Origin: Lachnospiraceae bacterium
GTDB lineage: Bacteria > Bacillota > Clostridia > Lachnospirales > Lachnospiraceae
NCBI GenBank assembly: GCA_013316825.1
Contig: WSLY01000025.1
Span: 1-38,589, forward strand
Length of the DNA stretch: 38,589 bases
Direction of reading: 5' to 3'
Both the position numbers and the translations under genes were made by a program. The notes under the pieces were generated by a model. That model made no database searches. It was not told the DNA's origin and saw nothing but the letters and a program-made list of their open reading frames with translations. Numbering within the stretch: the stretch's first letter is position 1; every line of letters begins with the position of its first letter. Shown one piece after another: positions 16,955 through 27,178 of the stretch.

Positions 16955-17869
16955 TTATGAAATTGCGCCCGCACCTGCAATGATTTCCGTCAGCTCCTGC
17001 GTGATAGATCCCTGCCGCGCCCTGTTGTACATCAGGGTCAGGTCCTCTATCATCTCTTCCGCGTTGCTCGTCGCCGAATCCATCGCCTGCATTCTGGCGC
17101 CGTTTTCACTTGCCACGGATTCCACAAGCCCGCCATATATAAGGCTGGTCACATACTTGGGAATAATCAGGTTCAAGGCGTCCTCATCGTCCATCTCAAA
17201 ATTCATGGGCGCCTTCCTCACTTCGCCATCATTCTGTCCTTCTTTTTCTGCCTGTGCGCCGCGTACTTCCTCCCTCTCGGTATCCTCTGCGGGCTCTTTT
17301 TCCTGAAGTGCTACCGGCAAAAGCTTCGTCAAAGTAGGAATATGGCTGACTGTGTTTTTAAAATAGGTGTACGCTAAATATATCTCGCTGATTTCTCCCT
17401 TTTCAAACGCTTCTAACAGTCTCCTTGTCAGGCACATTGCATCTGCGTATGCAGGCTCTTCCACTATCTCTGAAGCATCTACGGCAATTTCATAGCCTTG
17501 ACGCGCAAGCGCATCACGCCCCTTCTTTCCTACCGCATAAATCACCGTATCCTCTTTTGAAAAGCTTCCCGTTACCAGCTTGACAATATTGGAATTATAG
17601 CCGCCGGCAAGCCCTCTGTTGGAGGTCATGACGATGACCGCCTTCTTTCCGGCAGAGCCGCCGTCCAGATACGGATGCTTCATGCCCATCGTCATACCCA
17701 GTATGGAAGTAACCGTTTCATACATACAGGAGAAATACGAGACTGACTTTTCTGCATTCTGCCTTGCCCTCTGCAGCTTTACCGTGGATACCAGCTTCAT
17801 TGCCTTGGTAATCTGCTGGGTGCTCTGTATGCTGCCTTTGCGGCGCTTAATATCTCGCATGGATGCCAT
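16955..17869 (-). CDS. atpG: F1 ATP synthase gamma subunit
   Basis: The rotor shaft of F1, 304 residues. The N-terminal helix MRDIKRRKGSIQSTQQITKAMKLVSTVKLQRA and the C-terminal helix (MQAMDSATSNAEEMIEDLTLMYNRARQGSITQELTEI) are typical. TSNRGLAGGYNSNI marks the Rossmann-like middle. A charged insertion of about 30 residues (around 195-225, EKEPAEDTEREEV...) is not part of the common core and makes it slightly longer than usual. ATG 17869 follows GGTGAG. Confidence 0.97.
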   Translation of the reverse strand: MASMRDIKRRKGSIQSTQQITKAMKLVSTVKLQRARQNAEKSVSYFSCMYETVTSILGMTMGMKHPYLDGGSAGKKAVIVMTSNRGLAGGYNSNIVKLVTGSFSKEDTVIYAVGKKGRDALARQGYEIAVDASEIVEEPAYADAMCLTRRLLEAFEKGEISEIYLAYTYFKNTVSHIPTLTKLLPVALQEKEPAEDTEREEVRGAQAEKEGQNDGEVRKAPMNFEMDDEDALNLIIPKYVTSLIYGGLVESVASENGARMQAMDSATSNAEEMIEDLTLMYNRARQGSITQELTEIIAGAGAIS

Positions 17870-17890
17870 AATCGCTCACCACTCCTATTC

Positions 17891-19420
<1,530 letters not shown>

Positions 19421-19432
19421 TTATCGTCTGCA

Positions 19433-19981
19433 TCACTGCAGCTTAATCTGATATAACTGCCTGCTCAAATTTTCCAGCTTCGTCCTGATGCTGCTGTCCA
19501 AAACCCTGTCGCCGATACGGATAATCATACCGCCAATCAGGGATTCGTCCACGTCGAAATGCATCTCAAAGGACCGGTAGTCCGTTGTCTCCAACAGCCT
19601 TTTTTCCACTTTGTCCCGCAAAGAAGCGGAAAGCGGAACAGCCGTCGTTACATACGCGGTTCCAATTCGCTCCTTTTCACGAACCTTCGCCAGGAAATAA
19701 TCCAGCACAAGGGGAAGCTGTCCATAATGCTCCTTCTTTAACAAAAGCAGCATCAGACCCGTAATCTCCTTACTGACGCGTCCACCCCATACATTCTCAA
19801 GCACTTCTTCTTTTTCGCTTTCCGGAATTCCCGGATGCTGCATCAGCTTTGCAAGCTCCGAATTTTCTGCGAGCACCTGTTTTAGAATCTGCACCTCTTC
19901 CATAAGGCTGCCGGTCCGTTTTTCTTCTACCGCCAGCTCAAACAGCGCCTCGCCGTATACCTTTTCAATCAGCTTAGCCAT
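19433..19981 (-). CDS. atpH: F1 ATP synthase delta subunit
   Basis: The peripheral stalk subunit linking F1 alpha to the b dimer, 182 residues. It has a helical N-terminal domain (MAKLIEKVYGEALFELAVEEKR) and the conserved C-terminal pattern VDESLIGGMIIRIGDRVLDSSIRTKLENL. The ATG at 19981 overlaps the 3' end of atpF by 13 nt, indicating coupled translation. Confidence 0.96.
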   Translation of the reverse strand: MAKLIEKVYGEALFELAVEEKRTGSLMEEVQILKQVLAENSELAKLMQHPGIPESEKEEVLENVWGGRVSKEITGLMLLLLKKEHYGQLPLVLDYFLAKVREKERIGTAYVTTAVPLSASLRDKVEKRLLETTDYRSFEMHFDVDESLIGGMIIRIGDRVLDSSIRTKLENLSRQLYQIKLQ

Positions 19982-20484
19982 GTGCTCTCACCCATCTCTT
20001 TCAAAGTCTCGTCAACCAGACTTTCCTGCACGGACACATCAATTGCTCCCGATACCACCTTGCCAGCCATAAGGGAAGCAACCGTTATCATTTCCTTCTT
20101 CACATCATCAGCAGCCTTCTTCTTTTCAAGCTCTGCTTCCATGCGTGCTCTTTCCATAATGCGTGCCGCTTCTGCCTTGGCTTCACCGATAATCTGGTTT
20201 TCACTTATAATCGCTTTTTTGCGCGCCTCAGCCATGATTTCATCCGCTTCTTTTTGAATTTCGCGGAGTTTTCCCTCGTACTCTTCCTTCATGGCTTTCG
20301 CTTCTTCCATATCCTGTGCCGCCTGTGACAGCTCGCCTTTTATCTTTTCCGTACGCCCGCGCAGCATCTTTCTCGCGGGATTAAACAGAAAGTAAGACAA
20401 TGCAAAAAACAAAAACAGCACGGCTATCATGGACAAAACCGAATCTGCAAATAACTGCCAGTCCAGATTGAACAGCCTCGTCAT
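19969..20484 (-). CDS. atpF: F0 ATP synthase b subunit
   Basis: The peripheral stalk subunit, 171 residues from ATG 20484. One N-terminal membrane helix (about residues 11-33, DSVLSMIAVLFLFFALSYFLF) is followed by FNPARKML and a long charged coiled coil to the C-terminus. I chose ATG 20484 because GGAG lies 5 nt upstream and the family usually starts here. A GTG at 20514, also with a good AGGAG, would add ten residues. It overlaps atpH. A hairpin separates it from atpE. Confidence 0.93.
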   Translation of the reverse strand: MTRLFNLDWQLFADSVLSMIAVLFLFFALSYFLFNPARKMLRGRTEKIKGELSQAAQDMEEAKAMKEEYEGKLREIQKEADEIMAEARKKAIISENQIIGEAKAEAARIMERARMEAELEKKKAADDVKKEMITVASLMAGKVVSGAIDVSVQESLVDETLKEMGESTWLS

Positions 20485-20546
20485 GGTTTCTCCGGATGTC
20501 AATAATATCTTCACCCTTCAGGTCTCCTTTCTTTACGTTTTCATAG

Positions 20547-20575
20547 GTATGTCAAAGCAAAATGCTCTGACATAC
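20547..20575 (-). promoter_or_regulatory. Intercistronic hairpin between atpE and atpF
   Basis: A 12-bp stem (20547-20558/20564-20575, one G-U pair in the RNA) with a 5-nt loop lies in the 85-nt gap after atpE. No T-run follows. Such a hairpin could stabilise the atpE end of the mRNA and help produce the excess of c subunit needed for the ring. Confidence 0.55.
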
Positions 20576-20599
20576 GGCAATACCTTAAAAGGAAACGCC

Positions 20600-20881
<282 letters not shown>

Positions 20882-20932
20882 TTATAATAATGAAAAATAA
20901 TAACAGCTAAAACATTCTTTCGTCGGCATATC

Positions 20933-21667
20933 TTATGCTTCCGAATCTCCGATTCCGTTTGCTATATAAGTCATCGTCAGCATACAGAATACATATGTCT
21001 GGATTGCGCCAGAAAAGATATCGAGATAAATATGCAGAAACGCCGGCCAGATAAGCGCAAGCTTTCCAATCAGCCCGTATACCAGCGCCATCATAACCAC
21101 GCCCGACAATACGTTTGCAAACAAACGCAGAGACAGTGAAATGGGCACCGCAATATCGCTTATCAGGTTGATGGGCAGCCATATGGGCAGCCACGGCGGC
21201 AGCGGCGAACATTTATCCTTCCAAATGTCCTTCAGCTTGTTATGCTTGAATGTGTTAAAATGAATCAGTGTAAAGGTCATAAGTCCCAGCGGCAGCGTCA
21301 CGCCATAGTCAGCAGTCGGCGGTCTTAGTCCCAGAAGCCCCGAAAGATTACTCAGCAGGATGAAAATAAAAATCGTACCGATGTAATTGCGAAACTTCAC
21401 ACCGCTCTTTCCCATCGTACCATCCGTCATACCGTCCAGCTTTTCCACAATAAGCTCGACGACGTTCTGGAATCCGGTGGGAATCTCCTCCGCGTGCCTC
21501 ATCTTCACATTGGCGGCAATCGCAAATCCGATAATAACAAGCATCACTATCAGAATACATACATGGGAAGTGGTTATCCAGACCTCATGGCCGAAAAAGG
21601 AATACTTAAACAAACCATGTATCATAAAATCCACTTCATTACCCGACATCAATATTCCAACTTTCAT
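20933..21667 (-). CDS. atpB: F0 ATP synthase a subunit
   Basis: The stator membrane subunit providing the ion half-channels, 244 residues with about five or six membrane helices. The essential Arg is in SLRLFANVLSG (about residue 182), with a Gln in the last helix (SGAIQTYVFCMLTMTYI). ATG 21667 has AAGGAGGTGAG 5 nt upstream. It follows atpI after a 12-nt gap. Confidence 0.96.
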   Translation of the reverse strand: MKVGILMSGNEVDFMIHGLFKYSFFGHEVWITTSHVCILIVMLVIIGFAIAANVKMRHAEEIPTGFQNVVELIVEKLDGMTDGTMGKSGVKFRNYIGTIFIFILLSNLSGLLGLRPPTADYGVTLPLGLMTFTLIHFNTFKHNKLKDIWKDKCSPLPPWLPIWLPINLISDIAVPISLSLRLFANVLSGVVMMALVYGLIGKLALIWPAFLHIYLDIFSGAIQTYVFCMLTMTYIANGIGDSEA

Positions 21668-21679
21668 GTTCTCACCTCC

Positions 21680-22147
21680 TTACTCCTCTATATTTTCCGA
21701 AGCAGTTTCTCCTTCCTCTATAAGAGGCTGTGGAACAGGGTCTGTCTCGTGAAACAGCCAGTTATAAAATTTATGCGTTAAAGGCTGCAGGTAAGCACCT
21801 GCTTTTAACCCCATAACACCCAAAAAACCTGCCAGCACATAATAGCCCGCACCCATAAAGTACAAAAGCAGCAAAAAGAGCGCCGCCACCAGATAACGCA
21901 CAACATAGCCGCCGGCAATCAACCGTGCCGCCGACTTTCCATCGCATGAAAACGCCTTATTCAGGGAACGCCAGATATGTACGGCAGCCAGAGCCGCCAG
22001 TATGATGCCCCCCCACAGTCCTAAAGCATACTTTACGGAATCCATTGGAAACAAAAGCCCCGCAGTCTGACAGAACACGCCGAACACCGCTATGCCTGTC
22101 ACCAGCTCCAATAACGCCCTGTCCACTCTTTTTAATTTATCTGTCAT
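21680..22147 (-). CDS. atpI: ATP synthase subunit I (AtpI-like)
   Basis: A membrane protein of 155 residues with four hydrophobic helices (about 15-35, 42-60, 78-96 and 100-118) and an acidic tail. AtpI proteins help assemble the c ring or act in cation uptake. The sequence is divergent, and the call rests on position between atpZ and atpB plus topology. ATG 22147 is preferred for the AAGG site; in-frame ATGs at 22153 and 22171 are poorly spaced. It overlaps the atpZ stop by 11 nt. Confidence 0.75.
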   Translation of the reverse strand: MTDKLKRVDRALLELVTGIAVFGVFCQTAGLLFPMDSVKYALGLWGGIILAALAAVHIWRSLNKAFSCDGKSAARLIAGGYVVRYLVAALFLLLLYFMGAGYYVLAGFLGVMGLKAGAYLQPLTHKFYNWLFHETDPVPQPLIEEGETASENIEE

Positions 22148-22385
22148 GCGCATCCTTGTCCTTGCTGTCATAAATCCGTTTTGCCATAATATAGATATTT
22201 CTAAAACCCGCCAGAGCCCCGACGAAAAAAAGCAGTATCATCCAAAAAGAAGTGCCAAATTTTTCGTCAAGCCAGATTCCCGCAAAAGAACATAAAAAAA
22301 CAGGAACCAGCATATTGATTCCAAATTGTGTAATCAACGCCAGTGATTGATATACGCTTTTATCATATTTTTTGCGTCTTGCCAC
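22137..22385 (-). CDS. atpZ: AtpZ/AtpI-type small membrane protein
   Basis: An 82-residue protein with two membrane helices (about 15-35 and 43-62) and a charged tail, matching the AtpZ family (PF09527) that heads many Firmicute atp operons. It may form a cation channel with AtpI. The start is GTG 22385, with GGAGG 8 nt upstream. It is the first gene of the operon, directly behind the promoter at 22435-22462. Confidence 0.82.
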   Translation of the reverse strand: MARRKKYDKSVYQSLALITQFGINMLVPVFLCSFAGIWLDEKFGTSFWMILLFFVGALAGFRNIYIMAKRIYDSKDKDAHDR

Positions 22386-22434
22386 AATTCAGTCCTCCAT
22401 ATGTACCGGACATTCCAAGTGAAACACATAATGA

Positions 22435-22462
22435 ATTATACCACTTTTTCAAATATTGTCCA
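22435..22462 (-). promoter_or_regulatory. Promoter of the atp operon
   Basis: On the minus strand, -35 TGGACA (plus 22457-22462), a 16-bp spacer and a perfect TATAAT (plus 22435-22440). It is divergent from the promoter of the DUF402 gene. Confidence 0.75.
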
Positions 22463-22504
22463 GTTGCTTTCGATGATTTTTGACAATTTTAATGCAATTT
22501 CCAT

Positions 22505-22533
22505 TTGACTTCCCGTATATGGAGGTGTAGTAT
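22505..22533 (+). promoter_or_regulatory. Candidate promoter of the DUF402 gene
   Basis: TTGACT (22505-22510), a 17-bp spacer and TAGTAT (22528-22533), 59 nt before the chosen ATG. The spacer includes an AGGAGG-like GGAGGTG with no start codon near it. Confidence 0.45.
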
Positions 22534-22591
22534 TTTAATCACTATATGCTGAAACAAGATTTCTAATACTATTTTCATGTTGAGGTTGCCA

Positions 22592-23071
22592 ATGAGTCCA
22601 TTAACCCTTTACCGCAGACGTCTTATCCCCGACGAGTGTATCTTGCTGAAAGATGATGAAATCGTCAGGCAGAATGATTCTCTTATCGTCACCAAATGGA
22701 ATACGCTGAACCCCAAAGCGCAGTTTCAATATGGCGCTTCCTGCTATTTTTTAAAAGAAGGCTTTAAGGTCAGTAAGTTTTACCGTTCGGACGGCAGTCT
22801 GTTCTGCTGGTACTGCGATATCATGCAATACGATTTTGATGCCGCTGCAAATACCCTTATGGCTACGGACCTGCTCGCCGACGTCATTATCCTGCCGGAC
22901 GGCACGGTAAAAGTTGTCGATTTGGACGAGCTTACAGATGCATTTGAGCAGGGTGTTCTCTCTGCCGCCGCCTTAAAAGCCGCCCTCAGACAGCTCAATC
23001 ATCTGCTTTCCCTGATTTACGAAAATCAGTTCCATCTTTTACAAAACGAACTGGACAGTCTTGGCTTATAA
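22592..23071 (+). CDS. DUF402-domain protein
   Basis: A 159-residue protein similar to DUF402 (PF04167), the fold shared by FomD and the nucleoside di-/triphosphatase Ntdp. Visible features are RRLIPDECILLKDD near the start, FLKEGFKVSKFYRSDGSLFCWYCDIMQY (core barrel, about residues 56-83) and the acidic VVDLDELTDAFEQG (about 112-125), likely to bind metal. The C-terminus is helical. A phosphatase function is plausible but unproven. ATG 22592 has GAGG 6 nt upstream; an ATG at 22577 lacks a site. It is convergent with the cell wall hydrolase. Confidence 0.8.
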   Translation: MSPLTLYRRRLIPDECILLKDDEIVRQNDSLIVTKWNTLNPKAQFQYGASCYFLKEGFKVSKFYRSDGSLFCWYCDIMQYDFDAAANTLMATDLLADVIILPDGTVKVVDLDELTDAFEQGVLSAAALKAALRQLNHLLSLIYENQFHLLQNELDSLGL

Positions 23072-23082
23072 GTCTGTTTCTT

Positions 23083-24246
23083 CTAATAAAATACATGCCC
23101 GCCGATGTTGATTCCCGTCAGCCCTTCTATCGGCGTCCTGAAATACAGGCAGTTCCCTACATTTGTAACCCCTGACATTGCTTCTTCCGCCGCCCTGTAA
23201 CAGTCTGCATTTGCCCTGCCGGCGGTAAGCACCACCTCAAATCTTCCGCTTCCCACAGGTGAAAACTGCTTTTTCTGGGTAATAACCCCCAAAACAGTAT
23301 CCGGATACTTAGAACTGAGCAGGCGGTTAATCACCACCGCGCCGACGGCAAGCTTACCCGCATAAGGCTCTCCGCCCGCTTCGCAGTAGATAATGGCAGC
23401 CAAAAGCGCCAAATCGCCGTCCGCAAACGTCACTTCTGAAATATCCCTCCACGCAGCATTCGCAGCCGCCTCCGAAAGCCTCTTTTCCTCTTCGATTTTC
23501 TTTTTAAGCGCCTCTATATTCTCTTCCGTCTTTCTCATCTCGGCTTCCAGCGCCTCGGCATCAGCCTCCGCCTGCGCCAAAAACTCGCTGTTTTCAGCAA
23601 CGCGGTTTGCCGCCTGACTGATGAGCCCCGCAATTTTGCTCTTTTCCACTTCGGCGGCAAGCTTATATTCGTCCAGCTCCGCCTTCTCCGCCAAAAGCTG
23701 CGCTTCCTTCTCCTCAATCAACAGCCTTGTCTCTTCATATTCCGCAAGCATCTTCCTGTCGTACTCGGCAATCGCAGTCATATACTCGCTGTAATTTAAG
23801 AAATCGCTAAAGCTGCCGATGGAAAATAAGAACTCCACATAATCTGTTTCGCCCTGCTCATACACATACTGTATCCGCTCCACCATGCACTGATACTGCC
23901 ACGCTTCCGTCTCTTTCGCCCGTTCCAGCGCTTCCATGGTTTCTGCGATTTCCTGCTCCTTTAAGGCGATACTTTCTTCCAATTCCTCCAATTTTTCGCT
24001 CACTTCAGTAAGCTGCTCCTTCAGACTCTTTAAGTCTGCCCGCAAAGCTGCTTCCTTATCCTTTAAGTCTCCAATCGCCTGATTGTTCTCATCAATTTCA
24101 CCCTGCAGCTCGTTCTTGTTTTTTAATTCCTCGTCAAGCTGCTGCTGTGTGGTAGTTGCATACAATTCAGCGGGAATGGCACAGGCTAACAGTATCACTG
24201 CCAGCACCAGAGCCATCTTCCCTTTGTGCAATGCTGCCTTTTTCAT
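23083..24246 (-). CDS. Exported coiled-coil cell wall hydrolase (SleB/Hydrolase_2 type)
   Basis: A 387-residue secreted protein. A signal peptide covers residues 1-31 (MKKAALHKGKMALVLAVILLACAIPAELYA, cleavage near AELYA-TTT). Residues 35-260 are a long Glu/Lys/Leu-rich coiled coil with the PcsB-like YVEFLFSIGSFSDFLNY segment. The last 120 residues (LLAAIIYCEAGGEPYAGKLAVGAVVINR, QFSPVGSG, YFRTP) match the SleB-type hydrolase domain with its catalytic Glu. It should cleave peptidoglycan outside the cell. ATG 24246 is preferred because the signal peptide starts there and GGGGA precedes it. It is the last gene after yqeY-sua5-rpiB-upp. Confidence 0.9.
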   Translation of the reverse strand: MKKAALHKGKMALVLAVILLACAIPAELYATTTQQQLDEELKNKNELQGEIDENNQAIGDLKDKEAALRADLKSLKEQLTEVSEKLEELEESIALKEQEIAETMEALERAKETEAWQYQCMVERIQYVYEQGETDYVEFLFSIGSFSDFLNYSEYMTAIAEYDRKMLAEYEETRLLIEEKEAQLLAEKAELDEYKLAAEVEKSKIAGLISQAANRVAENSEFLAQAEADAEALEAEMRKTEENIEALKKKIEEEKRLSEAAANAAWRDISEVTFADGDLALLAAIIYCEAGGEPYAGKLAVGAVVINRLLSSKYPDTVLGVITQKKQFSPVGSGRFEVVLTAGRANADCYRAAEEAMSGVTNVGNCLYFRTPIEGLTGINIGGHVFY

Positions 24247-24301
24247 ATGATTCCCCATGCAGCCTGCAGGTCTGCCTGCGGTACTGCTTTTGTGCTTCCC
24301 T

Positions 24302-24931
24302 TTATTTAGTGCCAAAAATCCTGTCTCCGGCATCTCCCAGCCCGGGAACAATATAACCATGGTCGTTTAATTTCTCGTCCATAGCGCCAATATACATATC
24401 CACATCCGGATGTGCCGCCTTCATCTTCTCCACACCCTCCGGAGCCGCAATAATACACATAAAATGTATATTCTTACAGCCTTTCTCCTTCAGCATCTGA
24501 ATTGCCGCCACCGAAGAACCGCCCGTTGCCAGCATAGGGTCAACCACAAACACTTCACGCTCCGCACAGTCTGCCGGAAGCTTACAGTAATATTCTACCG
24601 GATTTAAGGTTTCGGGGTCCCTGTACAATCCGATATGCCCTACCTTGGCTGCCGGAATCAACTGCAGCACACCGTCCACCATACCCAGTCCGGCGCGCAG
24701 GATGGGCACTATCGCCATCTTTTTCCCTTTCAGCTCCTTTGCCGTCGTCTTACAGATAGGCGTTTCAATCTCCACATCAGAAAGCTTCAAATCTCTGGTC
24801 GCCTCATAGCAAATCAGCATTGCAATTTCACTGATTGTCTGCCTGAAGTCCTTTGTGCCGGTCTCCTTTCTCCTAATATACCCGATTTTGTGCTGAATCA
24901 GCGGATGCTCCATTACGATAACCTTTGCCAT
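24302..24931 (-). CDS. upp: Uracil phosphoribosyltransferase
   Basis: A salvage enzyme turning uracil and PRPP into UMP. It has 209 residues, the normal length. The PRPP loop is [14 protein letters not shown] (about residue 128-141), the uracil-binding end is [16 protein letters not shown], and the N-terminal [22 protein letters not shown] is typical. ATG 24931 follows GGAAGG. It lies in the operon with rpiB upstream (82-nt gap) and the cell wall hydrolase downstream. Confidence 0.97.
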   Translation of the reverse strand: MAKVIVMEHPLIQHKIGYIRRKETGTKDFRQTISEIAMLICYEATRDLKLSDVEIETPICKTTAKELKGKKMAIVPILRAGLGMVDGVLQLIPAAKVGHIGLYRDPETLNPVEYYCKLPADCAEREVFVVDPMLATGGSSVAAIQMLKEKGCKNIHFMCIIAAPEGVEKMKAAHPDVDMYIGAMDEKLNDHGYIVPGLGDAGDRIFGTK

Positions 24932-25013
24932 ACTCTTACCTTCCTTTTGTATTGTTGTAAAAGCAACAAACTTATGCTTACTGCTTTTCTATCATGGTTT
25001 GCTTAGGATTTAC

Positions 25014-25436
25014 TTACAGCATAGCAACTCTGCGCTTATGCTTTTCTTCCTCAGAAAACGGCGTATTTAAAAATGTCTCCACAATACTAACCGCCAGATT
25101 CGGTCCCACGATGCCGCCTCCCAAAGCCAGCATATTGGCATCGTTGTGCAGTCTTGTCATCTTGGCGCTGTAGCTGTCATGGCAAAGTGCACAGCGCACG
25201 CCGGACACCTTGTTTGCCGCTATGGAGATGCCGATGCCTGTTGTACAGACTACAATACCCTTCTCACATTCCCCCGACGCCACGGCTTTTGCAGCCGCCT
25301 TTCCAAACACGGGATAATCGCAGGAGCTTTTGTCCGGACAGCCAAAGTCCTTGTAGGCAATTCCCTTCTCCTCCAAATATCCGATAATCACCCGTTTTAT
25401 GTCATAACCGCCATGGTCGCTTCCAATTGCAATCAT
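25014..25436 (-). CDS. rpiB: Ribose-5-phosphate isomerase B
   Basis: Interconverts ribose-5-phosphate and ribulose-5-phosphate (RpiB/LacAB family), 140 residues. MIAIGSDHGGYDIK opens the protein, GIVVCTTGIGISIAANK holds the catalytic Cys near 65, and the active-site Asn/His region is RLHNDANMLALGG. ATG 25436 has AGGAGG 6 nt upstream, which decides it over longer in-frame starts. It follows the Sua5 gene closely, and with upp it links pentose phosphate to nucleotide salvage. Confidence 0.96.
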   Translation of the reverse strand: MIAIGSDHGGYDIKRVIIGYLEEKGIAYKDFGCPDKSSCDYPVFGKAAAKAVASGECEKGIVVCTTGIGISIAANKVSGVRCALCHDSYSAKMTRLHNDANMLALGGGIVGPNLAVSIVETFLNTPFSEEEKHKRRVAML

Positions 25437-25462
25437 GTTTATCCTCCTTTTTCCTGCCCGTC

Positions 25463-26521
25463 TCACACTTGTACCATATGATAGCCTGCCGCCTTTAAAA
25501 GCCGGTTCATTACAGCCTCCCCAATGCCTTTTCCTGTAAATGCCTCCGAGTAAATAACCTCTGCGCCTTCCTCATCCATTTCACGCAGAACAGTGTATAA
25601 ATGCTTTGCCGCAGACAGCTCGTCCGCCCTGCTGCCCACAGACTTTACAATGTCTGCCCGATACCTTGCCGCGGACTCGTCCGTGGCAATCACACCGCTT
25701 TTCTTGCCCGCCTTTTTTTGCAGGGACAACTGCTCGTTGATATATGCCATAACGTTTTCTTTTTCGCCTGACACAACTGTCATATCTCCATGCGGTGCGT
25801 AATGCCGGTATTTCATGCCTGGCGCTCTGGGCGCTTGTCCCCCCGTCTCTCCCGCCTCATCCTTTTCCACCCTGCCCAAAATTTCCTGCAGCATATCGCG
25901 CGATATATAGCCCGGGCGCAAAATCTCTGCCGGCTCCACGGTCAAATCCACAATCGTGGACTCCAGACCGATTCCAACCTCACCGCCGTCTATCACCATG
26001 TCAATACTGCCTTCCATGTCCTCTAAAACATATTTGGCAAGAGCGGGACTGGGCCTGCCGGAAGTGTTGGCACTCGGCGCCGCCACATAACCGCCTGCCG
26101 CAGCAATCAGTGCCTGCGCCGTTTTATGTGCCGGAAACCGGACAGCCACCGTGGAAAGCCCCCCTGTTGTTTCAAAGGGAACTTCCTCAGACTTTGGCAG
26201 AATCATGGTAAGCGGCCCCGGCCAGAACGCTTCGGCAAGTCTTTTTGCCGCCGCAAGCATCTTGCGATGGGCGGGCGCTTTTGATACAAGCCGGTAGATA
26301 TCTTCAAACCGGCAGATATGCACAATCAAAGGATTGTCGGAGGGTCTGCCTTTTGCCTGATATATTTTTTGAGAAGAAAGCGGATTCAATGCATCGCCTC
26401 CCAGCCCATAGACTGTTTCCGTGGGAAACGCCACCAGCCCTCCCTGCCTGATAATACGTCCTGCCTCCGCCAAAACCGCCTTATCGTCTTCTTCCATACA
26501 TACTATCACTTTTGTATTCAC
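25463..26521 (-). CDS. ywlC: L-threonylcarbamoyladenylate synthase (Sua5/YwlC type)
   Basis: Makes threonylcarbamoyl-AMP from threonine, bicarbonate and ATP for the t6A37 tRNA modification. It has 352 residues: the YrdC domain at about 10-210 (GGLVAFPTETVYGLGGDA, KGRPSDNPLIVHI, PSANTSGRPSPA) plus a C-terminal Sua5 domain (about 235-350) after the APGMKYRHYAPHGDM linker. The start is GTG 26521, with GGGGGAG 6 nt upstream. It follows the yqeY gene after a 15-nt gap. Confidence 0.95.
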   Translation of the reverse strand: MNTKVIVCMEEDDKAVLAEAGRIIRQGGLVAFPTETVYGLGGDALNPLSSQKIYQAKGRPSDNPLIVHICRFEDIYRLVSKAPAHRKMLAAAKRLAEAFWPGPLTMILPKSEEVPFETTGGLSTVAVRFPAHKTAQALIAAAGGYVAAPSANTSGRPSPALAKYVLEDMEGSIDMVIDGGEVGIGLESTIVDLTVEPAEILRPGYISRDMLQEILGRVEKDEAGETGGQAPRAPGMKYRHYAPHGDMTVVSGEKENVMAYINEQLSLQKKAGKKSGVIATDESAARYRADIVKSVGSRADELSAAKHLYTVLREMDEEGAEVIYSEAFTGKGIGEAVMNRLLKAAGYHMVQV

Positions 26522-26536
26522 TCGCAGCTCCCCCGC

Positions 26537-26974
26537 CTACATACACAGCTTAGCTACGACTTCATTGATTACTTTTCCTTCCGCCTTGCCCTTCAAGGCG
26601 CCCATCACTGCCTTCATAATCTGTCCCTTATTCTTCGTCTTTAGTACCTCTGCAAAATTTTCTTGCAGATATGCTCCCACTTCTTCGTTAGACATCATGC
26701 TGGGCGCATATTCCGCAATGATATCATGGCGCGCCTGATACTGCGCACGAAGCTCCGCTCTTTCTGCCGGACAACTGTCAAGCTGTTCCTTTGCAGATTT
26801 CAATTCCTTTATAATAACCTGATTTACCAGCTCCTGTGGAATATCCTCCCTGCATCCGGCATCAATGCCCGCCTTTTTGACCGCCGATACCAGCGCTGAA
26901 ATCGCATCCTTTCTTTCCTTATCCCTCGCCTTCATCGCAGCAACCATATCTGCCCGTAGCTTCTCCAGTTCCAT
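26537..26974 (-). CDS. yqeY: GatB/YqeY domain protein
   Basis: A 145-residue YqeY-family protein related to the tRNA-binding tail of GatB; the exact role is unknown. It has the usual start ELEKLRADMVAAMKARDKERKDAISAL, a middle AQYQARHDIIAEYAPSMMSNEEV and an end MKAVMGALKGKAEGKVINEVVAKLC. ATG 26974 has AGGAGG 7 nt upstream, which rules out the longer in-frame start. It is the first gene of the yqeY-ywlC-rpiB-upp-hydrolase run. A -10-like TATACT lies upstream on the minus strand. Confidence 0.92.
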   Translation of the reverse strand: MELEKLRADMVAAMKARDKERKDAISALVSAVKKAGIDAGCREDIPQELVNQVIIKELKSAKEQLDSCPAERAELRAQYQARHDIIAEYAPSMMSNEEVGAYLQENFAEVLKTKNKGQIMKAVMGALKGKAEGKVINEVVAKLCM

Positions 26975-27080
26975 TTTCAAACCTCCTGCCGCATATTCTG
27001 CTCTTATTCCGATATCCTCATGCTTCCGCTTTGGGGCATATCTGAAGATAGTATAACACAATATAGCTTCGAAAGCTATC

Positions 27081-27127
27081 CTTCTTGCAATTCTCTTCTT
27101 GCAATTCTCTTCTGATGGAAATACAAT
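27081..27127 (+). promoter_or_regulatory. Duplicated 14-bp unit carrying the -35 of the esterase gene promoter
   Basis: CTTCTTGCAATTCT occurs at 27081-27094 and again at 27095-27108. The second copy's TTGCAA (27099-27104) sits 17 bp before TACAAT (27122-27127), a fair promoter for the esterase gene. The first copy repeats the same -35-like hexamer. A 7-bp inverted repeat, ATAGCTT-CGA-AAGCTAT (27063-27079), lies just upstream in this divergent region. Confidence 0.5.
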
Positions 27128-27178
27128 ATATATTATACAAGCACCTTTATAAATAGGATGCGGAAACGGAGAAACATC

